Notes under the pieces: model-generated
Database searches by the model: none
Told to the model about the DNA's origin: nothing
What the model saw: the letters and a program-made list of their open reading frames with translations, nothing else
Part shown: positions 1-9,648 of the stretch, one piece after another
Numbering within the stretch: the first letter of the stretch is position 1
Layout of the letters: each line of letters starts with the position of its first letter
Program-made: the position numbers and the translations under genes
Origin: Cohnella luojiensis
GTDB taxonomy: Bacteria > Bacillota > Bacilli > Paenibacillales > Paenibacillaceae
Length of the DNA: 64,000 nt
Direction of reading: 5' to 3'
Assembly (NCBI RefSeq): GCF_004564235.1
Contig: NZ_SOMN01000020.1
Span: 27,685-91,684 of the forward strand

Positions 1-2208
1 AGCTACGACGAAACGGTGAATTTATATAAGAACAAGGGTTATGAACCGGCGTCAAAGGCTCTGGTGAAGGTTCAGGGAGAAGCGGCGGCTTTCAAGTCTT
101 CGCCATCCTTGCTGCCCTATAACGACCGGTCCAATCCGGCTATCGAACCTTTTCACGTATCCAAAATCCGCAATAACGCCATGGGAGGTTACGGCTGGAG
201 AATTCCGGGCCAGTGGATCGAGTGGGAGGTTGAAGCGCCTGCGGACGGGCTGTACAATCTCGCGGTGAAAAACAGGCAAAATTATTTGCGGGGTTTCTCG
301 TCCTTGCGCAAGCTGACCATCGACGGGAATGTGCCGTTCGAAGAGGCTAAGCAGATCGGGTTTCCTTACGGCAGCGCATGGAAAACGACCGTACTTGGAA
401 TAGACGGAGACAACCCGTATTTATTCTACCTTACGAAGGGCAAGCACCGCATTCGCCTGGAGGTTACACTGGGAGATCTGGCCGTAGCGCTGCGAACCGT
501 TCAGTCGAGCATCCTGGATTTGAACGCGATGTATCGCAAGCTCATCAGCTATACCGGAACGGTTCCGGACCCGTTCAGGGATTACGACTTGGAAAAGCGC
601 ATTCCAGAGATGACCAAGGTATTCCGGGAGCAGAGCGATCTATTGTATGAAGTGGCCAGCTATATCGATGGGTCGGGAGGCTCGGGAAGCGATCGAACGG
701 CCATGTTGAAAACGCTAGCCTTCCAGCTGAAGGATATGGCTGAACGGCCGGATACGGTTCCGTCGCGAATCGATTCCTTCAAGGGCAATGTCGGCGGGCT
801 TGGATCGTGGCTGCTGACAACGAACGAACAACCGCTGACGATCGATTATTTAATGTTGGCGTCTCCTGATATGAAGCTTCCGAAAGCGGAAGCATCGACT
901 TGGACCAAGATGACCAGCGGCATGCAATCGTTCGCCGCTTCGTTCTATGAAGATTACGACCAGTATGGCGGAGATTCCGGCGACTCCCAATCGATATCGG
1001 TATGGATTACGTCCGGTCGGGATCAAGCCCAGGTGCTGAAGAAGATGATTGACAGCTCCTTTACGGCGAAGACCGGCATTCATGTCAATCTGAAGCTGGT
1101 TGCGAGCGATGTGCTGCTGTCCGCAACCGTTGCGGGCAATGGTCCCGATGTCGCTCTTCCGGTAACGAACGACGTGCCGGTCAGCTATGCGAGCCGCGAC
1201 GCGTTGCAGGATTTGTCCGTTTTCCCAGGTTTCGAAGAAGTGAAGAATCGATTTGCCGCTGACATAGTGACACCCTATGAATTTAACGGCCAGACGTTTG
1301 CCCTTCCCGATCAGCAGACGTTCCCTGTCATGTTCTACCGCAAGGATATTCTGGAGGATGAATTGAAGCTGAAGATTCCGCAAACGTGGGACGACCTATA
1401 TAAGATCATTCCCACGCTGCAGAAGCATAACCTGCAATTCGGCTTCAGCAAGCTGATCGACCCGCCGGGCGTAGCGGCGCTTCCGCCTAATCCGCTATTC
1501 AGCCTGCTGCTGTATCAGAACGGCGGACGGTTCTACGCGGACGATCAGCAAGCGAGCGCTCTTGATTCCGAAACCTCGATGAAGGCGTTCAAGGCGTGGA
1601 CGGAGCTCTACGTCAACTACAAGCTTCCGCTGCAGATCGATTTCGCGAACCGGTTTCGCACGGGCGAGATGCCGATCGGGATTTCGGATTATACGGATTA
1701 CAACAAGCTGAGCGTGTTCGCGCCGGAAATCAAAGGTTTATGGAGCTTTTCGCCGGTTCCGGGCGTTCTCGGAGCCGATGGCACGATTCACCGGGAAGTC
1801 GCGGGAACAGGGACGGCGATCGTCATGTTCAAGAAAACGAAAAACAAGGATGCGGCATGGCAGTTTCTTGATTGGTGGACCAGCAAAGAGACTCAAATCG
1901 ACTTCGGACGGCAAATGGAAATTAGGTTGGGTACATCCGCCCGCTACCCGACTGCTAATCTTGAGGCACTTGGTCAGCTGCCATGGCCGACGAAGGATTA
2001 TAAGATGCTGAAGGAGCAAATCCATTGGCTGCGCGGAATTCCAGAAGTACCAGGCGGCTATTTCACGGGACGCCATCTGGACAATGCGTTCCGCCGGGTC
2101 GTCGTCCAAGGGGATGACCCGCGCGAGACCTTGGACAACTATATTAACTACATTAACGACGAAATTACGATTAAACGCAAAGAGTTCAAGCTTCCTTACA
2201 GGGAATGA
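1..2208 (+). CDS. extracellular solute-binding protein, CUT1 sugar ABC importer (5' partial)
   Basis: The reading frame is open from base 1, so the true start and signal peptide lie upstream of the window; the GTG at 16 is not a convincing start. About 735 residues are visible. Residues near 40-170 look like a beta-sandwich carbohydrate-binding module (GWRIPGQWIEWEVEAPADG, then a second strand-rich block). From about residue 330 to 650 there is a family 1 solute-binding fold, with the usual GGRFY segment, MPIGISDYTDYN, and a C-terminal AAWQFLDWWTS helix. The protein would capture an oligosaccharide outside the membrane and deliver it to the permeases encoded next; the stop codon overlaps the region carrying the next gene's ribosome binding site. 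At well over 700 residues it is much longer than a typical binding protein of about 430, because of the extra N-terminal module. The substrate cannot be read from the sequence. Confidence 0.85.
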   Translation, partial: SYDETVNLYKNKGYEPASKALVKVQGEAAAFKSSPSLLPYNDRSNPAIEPFHVSKIRNNAMGGYGWRIPGQWIEWEVEAPADGLYNLAVKNRQNYLRGFSSLRKLTIDGNVPFEEAKQIGFPYGSAWKTTVLGIDGDNPYLFYLTKGKHRIRLEVTLGDLAVALRTVQSSILDLNAMYRKLISYTGTVPDPFRDYDLEKRIPEMTKVFREQSDLLYEVASYIDGSGGSGSDRTAMLKTLAFQLKDMAERPDTVPSRIDSFKGNVGGLGSWLLTTNEQPLTIDYLMLASPDMKLPKAEASTWTKMTSGMQSFAASFYEDYDQYGGDSGDSQSISVWITSGRDQAQVLKKMIDSSFTAKTGIHVNLKLVASDVLLSATVAGNGPDVALPVTNDVPVSYASRDALQDLSVFPGFEEVKNRFAADIVTPYEFNGQTFALPDQQTFPVMFYRKDILEDELKLKIPQTWDDLYKIIPTLQKHNLQFGFSKLIDPPGVAALPPNPLFSLLLYQNGGRFYADDQQASALDSETSMKAFKAWTELYVNYKLPLQIDFANRFRTGEMPIGISDYTDYNKLSVFAPEIKGLWSFSPVPGVLGADGTIHREVAGTGTAIVMFKKTKNKDAAWQFLDWWTSKETQIDFGRQMEIRLGTSARYPTANLEALGQLPWPTKDYKMLKEQIHWLRGIPEVPGGYFTGRHLDNAFRRVVVQGDDPRETLDNYINYINDEITIKRKEFKLPYRE

Positions 2209-2219
2209 GGGGGATCATC

Positions 2220-3173
2220 ATGCAGCAAAAGGCACAGGCACATTCGGTCGACGCCCCCTCCCCGGGAGGGGAGAGGAAATTTCTTCGATTGTTCGCAGAG
2301 ATGAAAAAAAGCAAGCATGCCTACGTGCTGATGGCTCCCTTTTTCCTCATCTTCGCCGTATTTACGGTTGTTCCGGTCGTCATGTCCGTTCTGCTGAGCT
2401 TTACGCATTTCAACATGCTCGAGCCGCCGAGCTGGGCGGGGTTCGATAACTTCGCCAGACTGCTGGTGAAGGACGACGTCTTCCTGGTCGCAGTGAAGAA
2501 CACGCTTCTCTTTGCCGCGATCACGGGTCCGATCAGTTATGTGGCCTGCTTTTTCTTCGCCTGGATCATTAACGAGCTGCCTCCGAAGCCGCGCGCTTTG
2601 CTGACGCTGGTGCTCTATGCGCCGTCTATCTCGGGTAATACGTACATGATTTGGGCGTTGATGTTTTCCGGCGACTCTTACGGCTATATCAACTCCTTCC
2701 TTATGAACTGGGGATTCGTTCTCGAGCCGGTCCAATGGCTGCAGGATACGAGATACGTACTGGGCATTCTGATCCTGGTTCAGCTGTGGCTCAGTCTCGG
2801 AACCTCTTTCCTCGCTTTCATCGCCGGATTGCAAACCGTCAACCGCACCCTTTACGAGGCGGGGGCTATCGACGGCATTCGCAACCGCTGGCAGGAGCTT
2901 TGGTTCATCACGCTCCCGGCGATGAGGCCGCAATTGATGTTCGGCGCGATTATCCAAATTACGAGCTCCTTCGCGGTAGCGGAAATATCGATTTACTTGC
3001 TCGGGTTTCCTACCGTCGATTACGCGGGCCATACGATCGTCACCCATCTTATCGATTACGGAACGATCCGCTTCGACATGGGCTACGCATCGGCGATTGC
3101 CACCGTGCTATTCATGATCATGATGATGACCAACGTTCTGACGCAGAAGTTCTTAAAGAAAGTGGGTGAGTAG
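2220..3173 (+). CDS. sugar ABC transporter permease (MalF-type, CUT1)
   Basis: Integral membrane subunit of the importer, about 317 residues with six predicted membrane spans. The cytoplasmic EAA loop that docks the ATPase is visible as EAGAIDGIRNRWQELWF followed by TLPAMRP near residues 215-235. An upstream ATG at 2205 overlaps the previous stop. I prefer the ATG at 2220 because AGGGGG at 2208-2213 sits six bases before it. It is paired with the MalG-type permease that starts six bases after its stop. No ATPase gene is present in the locus, as is usual for CUT1 systems in this group that share a MsmX-like ATPase encoded elsewhere. Confidence 0.9.
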   Translation: MQQKAQAHSVDAPSPGGERKFLRLFAEMKKSKHAYVLMAPFFLIFAVFTVVPVVMSVLLSFTHFNMLEPPSWAGFDNFARLLVKDDVFLVAVKNTLLFAAITGPISYVACFFFAWIINELPPKPRALLTLVLYAPSISGNTYMIWALMFSGDSYGYINSFLMNWGFVLEPVQWLQDTRYVLGILILVQLWLSLGTSFLAFIAGLQTVNRTLYEAGAIDGIRNRWQELWFITLPAMRPQLMFGAIIQITSSFAVAEISIYLLGFPTVDYAGHTIVTHLIDYGTIRFDMGYASAIATVLFMIMMMTNVLTQKFLKKVGE

Positions 3174-3178
3174 GAAGG

Positions 3179-4045
3179 ATGAAGGCGGTTATCCAAAAAA
3201 GACTGAACCGCTCCTGGACGGTCGACATTCTTCTGCTCGTCCTGCTTGCCGGTATCGCAACCTTCATGGCGTTCCCGCTGGTGTTCACGATCAGCAATGC
3301 CTTTAAGCCATTGGACGAAATATTCGCGTTTCCTCCGAAGCTTTTCGTTCGCAACCCGACGTTTGTTAACTTTACGATATTGCCGGATATTTTCTCCGAC
3401 TCCTGGGTCCCCTTCTCCCGTTATTTGTTCAACTCGCTGTTCGTGGCGGTAGTCGGTACGGGAGGGCACGTCATCATCGCTTCGGCGGCGGCTTATCCGC
3501 TGGCGAAGCTGAAGTTCCCGGGACGAACGATGATGATGAGCATCGTCGTCCTATCGCTCATGTTCACCTCGTACGTGACCCAAGTTCCGAACTACATGAC
3601 GATCTCGTGGCTAGGCATGCTGAACACGTACTGGGCCATTTTGCTGCCTGCCTTCGGTTCGACCTTGGGCATCTATCTGATGAAGCAATTCATGGAGCAG
3701 CTGCCCGACGAGCTGATCGAAGCGGGTAAAATAGACGGGGCCAGCGAGTATCGCATCTTCTGGCAGCTCGTTATGCCTATCGTCAAACCGGCGTGGCTGA
3801 CGCTCATTATTTTCTCGCTGCAAGTCCTATGGACCAACAGCTCCGTAACGAGCCACAAATACATTTATAGCGAGCAGCTGAAGACGATCGATTACGTATT
3901 CGGTCAAATCGCAAGCGGCGGAATCGCGCGCACGGGTCCGGTGGCAGCCGTCACTTTTCTTATGATGCTTGTTCCGATCGTGGTTTTTGTCGTCACGCAG
4001 AGCAGCGTCATTCAGACGATGGCCACTTCGGGTATGAAAGAATAG
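3179..4045 (+). CDS. carbohydrate ABC transporter permease (MalG-type, CUT1)
   Basis: Second permease of the first pair, 288 residues, six membrane spans, EAA loop EAGKIDGASEYRIFWQ followed by VMPIVKPA near residues 180-205. The start at 3179 follows the previous stop by five bases; the GGAAGG before it is unusually close to the ATG, so translational coupling with the upstream permease is likely. In the cell it would form the transmembrane channel with the MalF-type partner and receive substrate from the large binding protein. The C-terminal TSGMKE is typical of MalG-type subunits. Confidence 0.9.
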   Translation: MKAVIQKRLNRSWTVDILLLVLLAGIATFMAFPLVFTISNAFKPLDEIFAFPPKLFVRNPTFVNFTILPDIFSDSWVPFSRYLFNSLFVAVVGTGGHVIIASAAAYPLAKLKFPGRTMMMSIVVLSLMFTSYVTQVPNYMTISWLGMLNTYWAILLPAFGSTLGIYLMKQFMEQLPDELIEAGKIDGASEYRIFWQLVMPIVKPAWLTLIIFSLQVLWTNSSVTSHKYIYSEQLKTIDYVFGQIASGGIARTGPVAAVTFLMMLVPIVVFVVTQSSVIQTMATSGMKE

Positions 4046-4061
4046 CAGGGGGGAACGGCCT

Positions 4062-6125
4062 TTGATTTCCAGAACAAGCATACTGGCGCTGTTCATATTA
4101 GCCGTCCTGCTAGGAACGGCGACTCCGGCATCGGCACAGGCGGACACTGGGTATACCTATTCTTATTGGGGCGATCCGAATCCGGCGCCCGCTGCTTACG
4201 AGCCGGTAAGAACGATGTACGGCAGCGATCTGTCGCTCGGCAAGCTGTCCTCCCCGCAGGACTTGTATATTAGCAAGGATCGCAAAATCTATTTGGCCGA
4301 TACGGGCAACAATCGGATTATCGTCATGGATGACCGGTTTAAGGTGCTGCGGACGATATCCGAGTTTGACAGAGGCGGCAAGAAGGACCAATTTAATGGG
4401 CCGGAAGGGGTATTCGCCGCCCCGAATGGCGACATCTACGTGGCCGATACGCTGAATCGCAGAGTCGTGCGGCTTTCGGCTGATGGCCGGTTTCTCCAGC
4501 AGATCGGCGCGCCGGAATCGACTTTGTTGCGTCAAGGCTTTCAATTTACCCCGATCAAGCTCGCGACGGACAAGGCGGGACAGGTGTATGTCGCCAGCCG
4601 CGGTTCCTACGAAGGGATCATGGAATTCGATTCGGATGGCGTCTTTACCGGTTATATCGGTACGAACCGGGTTCGGTTCAATCCCCTGGATCTGCTGTGG
4701 AAGCGGATTTCCACGAAGGCTCAGCGCAGCCAGATGGAGCAGTTCATTCCGATCGAATTCAATAACCTCTCTATTGAAGACAACGGATTTATTTACACGA
4801 CGACATCGGAGGAAAACGGCAGCCAACCGATCAAGCATATGAACGTGTCTGGTGTCGATATCTTGCGCAGCAAGGGCTATTTTCCACCAAAAGGAGACAT
4901 TCGCGTTTCCATGACCGGCAGCAAACCCGGCAGCTCGATCTTCGTAGACGTGACGGAAGACGAGGCGGGGATGTACAGCGCTCTCGATTCCAAGAGAGGG
5001 CGTATTTTTACCTATGATAAGGACGGCAATCTGTTGTATGAATTCGGCAATCTGGGAAGCCAGGCGGGTTTGTTCCGTACGCCTTCGGCGATTGCCATGC
5101 TCGGCGATCAAATCGTCGTGCTCGATAAAGACTACAGCCGTCTGACCCTATTCAGGCCGACGAAATATGGTAGCGCCATACGAGAGGCCGTCCGGAATTT
5201 GGATGCGGGCAAAGTCGAAGAATCTACTGCCGCTTGGGAGCAGGTTCTGAAGCTGAACAGCAATTATGAAGTGGCGTACATCGGTATCGGCAAATCGCTA
5301 TTGAAGCAGGGCGACAACAAGGAAGCCATGGCATACTTCAAGCTGGGCAACAACCGCGAATATTACTCCCAAGCATTCAAGAGGTATCGTCAAGATGCGG
5401 TCTATGATAATTTTGGTTACATCGTGCTCGGTATCGGTCTGATCATTGCGGCGGCGTACACAGCTATGAAGCTGGCGAAGCGCCGAACGGCCGGGCGGCA
5501 TTTCGTGGAAGTCGGCGTATTGAAAAACCCGTTCTACACGATGATTCATCCCTACAAGGGCTTCTGGGAAATGAAGTTCGAGAAAGTCGGTCGCGTCAAG
5601 CTGGCCGTGCTGATCGTGGTGCTGCTCGCCCTGTTTACGATCTTAAAGCGGCAATTCAGCGGTTTCGTGGTCAACTACAATAATTTGGCAGAGCTTAACA
5701 GCATTAATGAGTTGAAATTCGTTCTGCTGCCTTTCGTGTTATGGTGCCTTGCCAACTGGTCGCTGACGACCTTGATGGATGGGGAAGGAAAATTCAAGGA
5801 AATTCTGACGGCAACGGGATATGCCTTAATGCCTCTTGTCGTCATTTCATTGCCGCAGACGCTTTACAGCAATCTGATTACGGTAGACGAGAGCGCGTTT
5901 TATTATTTGTTGGATTCGGCAGCGTACTTGTGGTCCTTCTGGCTATTGTTCGTAGGAACGATGACGGTCCATCAATATACGCCTCTTAAGACAGTCTCTA
6001 CAATGGCGCTGACGCTTGTCGTCATAGGCATCATCCTGTTCCTCGGTCTTCTTTTCTTCAGCATGATGCAGCAAGTCATTAACTTTGTAATGTCGTTCTA
6101 TCGCGAATTAGCGTTGAGATGGTAA
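4062..6125 (+). CDS. NHL-repeat / TPR / YIP1-domain membrane protein
   Basis: A 687-residue exported membrane protein. It starts with TTG at 4062, preceded by AGGGGGG around 4048-4054. Residues 1-25 form a signal peptide ending near ASA. Residues about 50-370 contain NHL-type beta-propeller blades, seen as repeated phrases such as KIYLADTGNNRI and DIYVADTLNRRV. Residues about 375-430 resemble two TPR units (one-and-a-half helical pairs around EESTAAWEQVLKLNSNYEVA). A membrane span follows at about 455-475, then a YIP1-like domain with about five spans to the C-terminus. The gene lies between two permease pairs in a continuous operon (16-base gap upstream, 13 downstream), which suggests an accessory surface role in glycan sensing or uptake. 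The molecular function is not known to me. Confidence 0.75.
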   Translation: MISRTSILALFILAVLLGTATPASAQADTGYTYSYWGDPNPAPAAYEPVRTMYGSDLSLGKLSSPQDLYISKDRKIYLADTGNNRIIVMDDRFKVLRTISEFDRGGKKDQFNGPEGVFAAPNGDIYVADTLNRRVVRLSADGRFLQQIGAPESTLLRQGFQFTPIKLATDKAGQVYVASRGSYEGIMEFDSDGVFTGYIGTNRVRFNPLDLLWKRISTKAQRSQMEQFIPIEFNNLSIEDNGFIYTTTSEENGSQPIKHMNVSGVDILRSKGYFPPKGDIRVSMTGSKPGSSIFVDVTEDEAGMYSALDSKRGRIFTYDKDGNLLYEFGNLGSQAGLFRTPSAIAMLGDQIVVLDKDYSRLTLFRPTKYGSAIREAVRNLDAGKVEESTAAWEQVLKLNSNYEVAYIGIGKSLLKQGDNKEAMAYFKLGNNREYYSQAFKRYRQDAVYDNFGYIVLGIGLIIAAAYTAMKLAKRRTAGRHFVEVGVLKNPFYTMIHPYKGFWEMKFEKVGRVKLAVLIVVLLALFTILKRQFSGFVVNYNNLAELNSINELKFVLLPFVLWCLANWSLTTLMDGEGKFKEILTATGYALMPLVVISLPQTLYSNLITVDESAFYYLLDSAAYLWSFWLLFVGTMTVHQYTPLKTVSTMALTLVVIGIILFLGLLFFSMMQQVINFVMSFYRELALRW

Positions 6126-6138
6126 AGGGGGGGAGGTC

Positions 6139-8730
6139 ATGACAAGAACGCGAACGAAGATCGTCGGTATCGCGGGGGCTTGTATCCTCCTTGCGGGAGG
6201 GTTGTTCTACGGATTGCGGAAGTCGGGCGTTGATGAGGTTATGCCGAGCCAAGCAGGCATCGCATCCGGTCAGACAATCGGTATACTCTCGGACCGACAG
6301 AGTGGGGCGGCAAGCTCCAATTCCGCGGAAGAGCAAGCAGCTTTGAGCTTGATGGAGGTAGCTGCCGAGAACGAATTCTTAATTCTATATGTCAATAACG
6401 AGACGGCCGAAGTGGCCGTTAAGGACAAGAGAAGCGACTACGTCTGGTTTTCCAATCCGCCGGAGCGCGAGCAAGACCCTATTGCCTCGCCGCTTTACAA
6501 GTCCGAGCTATCTTCCCAGGTGACGGTAAGCTACTACAATGACAAAGGTCAGTTGTCCGCCTACAACAGCTACGACGACAGCGTAAAGCTGAAGCAGTTC
6601 GAGATCAGCCGGAAGGATGGCGAAATCGAAGTGCGATATTCCATGGGTAAAGCGGCGATTGCTCAGGACGGCATCCCTAAGATCATTAGCAAGGAGCGGA
6701 TGGAACAAAAGATCCTGAGCCGTCTGCAGGATGAGGATGTCAAAAAATCGCTGCTGTACAAATTCAAATACGACGAGACGAAACAAGTATACGTCGTTCG
6801 CGAATTGAAGGAATTCGTTGCGCAAGAGCTGCTGGGATTATTGCGGCAAGCCGGATATACGCAGGAAGACGCGGCGGAAGACAACGCGGCGAACGGTATT
6901 ACCGCTGCCTCTGAGGACGGCGGGGATAACATCCAATTTACGGTTCCGGTTGTCTATTCACTTGAGCAGGATCAATTCGTCGTTACTATCCCTGTAGACG
7001 AGGTGCAGTATCCTAAAGCGAATCCAATCGCAGCTCTGAGCGTCTTGAAATATTTCGGCGCTGCGGATGAAGGCAAGGAGGGTTATCTGTTCGTTCCCGA
7101 CGGTTCCGGTGCGTTGATCCGGCTGAACAACGGAAAGGTCGGAGCTGAGCCTTACCGAATGCCGCTATACGGGGAGGACAGCACCATTGTCGTAAAGGAA
7201 AAGATACAGAGCAACGAAGCATCCAGACTTCCGGTGTTCGGCATGAAGCAGAACGATCGCGCCTTCGTCGGGATCATCGAGAAAGGCGATGCGCTTGCAA
7301 CTGTGACTGCAGATGTGAGCGGGCGATATCACCAGTACAACAGCGTAGCCAGCGAATATCATCTCGTCAATATGGATTACTATACGCTTAACTCGGGTGA
7401 ACGCACCAGCTCCGTCCCGATGTTCCAATCCAAGACCTATAAGGGCGACATCCGCATTCGTTACGCTTTTACGGCAGGTTCCTCCGCCGATTATGTCGGA
7501 ATGGCCAAGATGTACCGGCAGTACCTGGTTCAAAGCTCCGGCTTGACGCGATTGCCCGCGCAGAAGGCATCGCCGTTTATCATGGAGCTTCACGGCGCAT
7601 TTCAACGGGATAAATCGTTTCTCGGGATACACTACAACGCGACTGAACCGCTAACGACGTACGGCGAAGCGAAGAAGCTGCTTGGCATGCTGGAGGATCG
7701 AGGCGTATCCTCGATTGTGCTGCGATATGTAGAATGGTTTAATGGCGGCATCCGCTACGCCTCTCCTAGGAAAACAAGTCCGATCGGTGCGCTTGGCGGG
7801 AAGAGCGGGCTGAAGGATTTGGCGGAATACGCGCAAAGCCGGCAAATCGGATTCTATCCGGATGTCTCCTTCTTGGAGGCGGATAAAAAGACAGGAGCAG
7901 CGGAGTTTCTGAATCATAGCAAAGCCAGAATCTATGAATACGATCCCGTCATGAATACGCAGGATCTAAGCCGATTCTCTCATTATGTCGTGTCTGCAAC
8001 CCAGGTGCCGGACATAGTAAGCAGCTTCATCCAGCGGTATCCGAAGCTGGTTAGCGGCGGCGTTTCGCTGAATGATCTGGGCAATCAAGTCGATTCCGAC
8101 TATTCGCCGGACCATCCGATCGACCGTCAAAACGCGCGTGGCGTGATTGAAGGCGAGCTGGCAAAATTAAATCGGGCAATCGGCTCAGTTATGGTCAGCG
8201 GAGGCAATGCTTATTCGATCCCTTACGCGGATATTGTCGTCCATGCTCCAACCCGCAGCTCGGGGATGAACCTAACGGACGAAGATGTCCCATTCTATCA
8301 AATCGCGCTTCATGGTTATGTGCAGATGGCCGGTCTTCCTTTCAACACAGATAGAGGCCAGAACCCCCGGCTATCCTTGCTCAAGGCGCTGGAAACCGGG
8401 TCGAATATTTATTACGAATGGTTCTATCGGGAGCCATCGGTTGTTAAGGACACGGATAGGAACGGATTGTATTCCGCTAACTACGAGGGATGGCTTGACG
8501 AGGCGGTACAGATTTACCGGGAAGCCGACGGTATATTGTCGAAGGTCGCGGATCAAACGATCATTGGCCACAGCAAGCTTGCCGAAGGCGTATACCGAAC
8601 CGTATACGAGAACGGGCAGTCCGTGACCGTCAACTACAACGAGGAAGCGGTGTCGGTGGACGGCATGGAGCTGGCTCCCGAAGGCTACAATCTGCAGGCG
8701 GCCGGCGCTTCCGCTGGAGGTGCGAAATGA
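6139..8730 (+). CDS. DUF5696 domain protein, glycosidase-like, membrane anchored
   Basis: 863 residues starting with ATG at 6139 after a very strong AAGGGGGGAGG. Residues 7-25 form one N-terminal membrane anchor, so the bulk lies outside the cytoplasm. Residues about 470-760 read like a TIM-barrel of the glycoside hydrolase type, with regularly spaced strand ends (SSIVLRYVEWFNGG, IGFYPDVSFLEAD, SGGVSLNDLGNQVDSDY, AYSIPYADIVVHAPT). The family name DUF5696 is assigned from memory of this architecture and neighbourhood. Its stop overlaps the next permease start by four bases (ATGA), showing tight coupling. A role in cutting or holding the imported glycan is inference; no catalytic acid can be named with certainty. 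Confidence 0.75.
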   Translation: MTRTRTKIVGIAGACILLAGGLFYGLRKSGVDEVMPSQAGIASGQTIGILSDRQSGAASSNSAEEQAALSLMEVAAENEFLILYVNNETAEVAVKDKRSDYVWFSNPPEREQDPIASPLYKSELSSQVTVSYYNDKGQLSAYNSYDDSVKLKQFEISRKDGEIEVRYSMGKAAIAQDGIPKIISKERMEQKILSRLQDEDVKKSLLYKFKYDETKQVYVVRELKEFVAQELLGLLRQAGYTQEDAAEDNAANGITAASEDGGDNIQFTVPVVYSLEQDQFVVTIPVDEVQYPKANPIAALSVLKYFGAADEGKEGYLFVPDGSGALIRLNNGKVGAEPYRMPLYGEDSTIVVKEKIQSNEASRLPVFGMKQNDRAFVGIIEKGDALATVTADVSGRYHQYNSVASEYHLVNMDYYTLNSGERTSSVPMFQSKTYKGDIRIRYAFTAGSSADYVGMAKMYRQYLVQSSGLTRLPAQKASPFIMELHGAFQRDKSFLGIHYNATEPLTTYGEAKKLLGMLEDRGVSSIVLRYVEWFNGGIRYASPRKTSPIGALGGKSGLKDLAEYAQSRQIGFYPDVSFLEADKKTGAAEFLNHSKARIYEYDPVMNTQDLSRFSHYVVSATQVPDIVSSFIQRYPKLVSGGVSLNDLGNQVDSDYSPDHPIDRQNARGVIEGELAKLNRAIGSVMVSGGNAYSIPYADIVVHAPTRSSGMNLTDEDVPFYQIALHGYVQMAGLPFNTDRGQNPRLSLLKALETGSNIYYEWFYREPSVVKDTDRNGLYSANYEGWLDEAVQIYREADGILSKVADQTIIGHSKLAEGVYRTVYENGQSVTVNYNEEAVSVDGMELAPEGYNLQAAGASAGGAK

Positions 8731-9635
8731 AATTGTGGAGGAAACGGCTGTCTCTTGAGCAGAAGAAGGCCTGGACGGGAGTTCTGTTCGCTTCTCCGTT
8801 GATTATCGGTCTTATTCTGTTGTTCGTCTTGCCGCTTATTCAATCGTTCCGGTACAGCCTGAGCTCGATCGATCTGGTGGAGGGCGGGTTTACAGTAAAT
8901 TATAAAGGCATCGGAAACTTCGTAAGCCTGTTTACGACGAATCCCGATTTTCCGAGAAAGCTGACGGAGTCCATCGTCGACATGGTCGTGAACGTTCCGA
9001 TTATTCTGATCTTCAGCTTGTTCGCGGCAGTGCTGCTTAACCAGAAATTCAGAGGGCGCGCTTTCGCGAGGGCCGTATTTTTCCTGCCCGTCATTCTCAT
9101 GTCCAGCGCGGCGGCGTCGGTCAGCATCAGCTATTTCGTAGGCGGGATGTCGATGGGTGATTCGGGCGCTTCCGGCGCCGGGCAAGAGAGCTTGATGAAG
9201 AGCTTCGAGCTGAAGAAGATGCTGCTCGATTCGGGCTTTGCTCCGATATTCGTCAATTATTTGACCGGAGCGGTCGACCGGATCTATGACATCATCAGCT
9301 CCTCCGGCGTGCAAATCCTCATTTTCCTGGCAGGGCTTCAATCGGTATCGCCGTCCCTGTACGAAGCGTCAAGAATCGAGGGCGCAACGGGTTATGAGAT
9401 TTTCTGGAAGGTGACGTTCCCGATTATGACTCCGCTTATGCTGACGAATTTGGTCTATTCGATTATCGATTCGTTCAGCACGAGCAAATTAAACGAGGTA
9501 ATACGTTCCGCGGCGTTCGAGCTGTTCGATTTCGGATTAAGCTCGGCCATGTCCTGGGTGTTCTTTATGGTCGTTGCGGTCGTGCTAGCCGGTTCCGTCG
9601 GTCTGATTTCCAGAAAAGTATTTTACTACGATTAA
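8727..9635 (+). CDS. sugar ABC transporter permease, second MalF-type subunit
   Basis: 302 residues, six membrane spans, EAA loop EASRIEGATGYEIFWK followed by TFPIMTP near residues 212-235. The ATG overlaps the TGA of the DUF5696 gene. Between spans 3 and 4 there is an extra Gly/Ser-rich external stretch (MGDSGASGAGQESL near residues 140-155) not usual in canonical MalF-type subunits, followed by an amphipathic segment. It pairs with the permease 13 bases downstream. It is the second MalF-type permease of an operon that has only one visible binding protein. Confidence 0.88.
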   Translation: MKLWRKRLSLEQKKAWTGVLFASPLIIGLILLFVLPLIQSFRYSLSSIDLVEGGFTVNYKGIGNFVSLFTTNPDFPRKLTESIVDMVVNVPIILIFSLFAAVLLNQKFRGRAFARAVFFLPVILMSSAAASVSISYFVGGMSMGDSGASGAGQESLMKSFELKKMLLDSGFAPIFVNYLTGAVDRIYDIISSSGVQILIFLAGLQSVSPSLYEASRIEGATGYEIFWKVTFPIMTPLMLTNLVYSIIDSFSTSKLNEVIRSAAFELFDFGLSSAMSWVFFMVVAVVLAGSVGLISRKVFYYD

Positions 9636-9648
9636 GGAGGAGTGCGGA

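Noticed and set aside
2196..3047. Long minus-strand open frames opposite the GC-rich transport genes (for example 2196-3047, 850-1383 and 4110-5111)
   Set aside because: They mirror codon structure of strong plus-strand genes, lack ribosome binding sites and encode low-complexity Arg/His-rich text.
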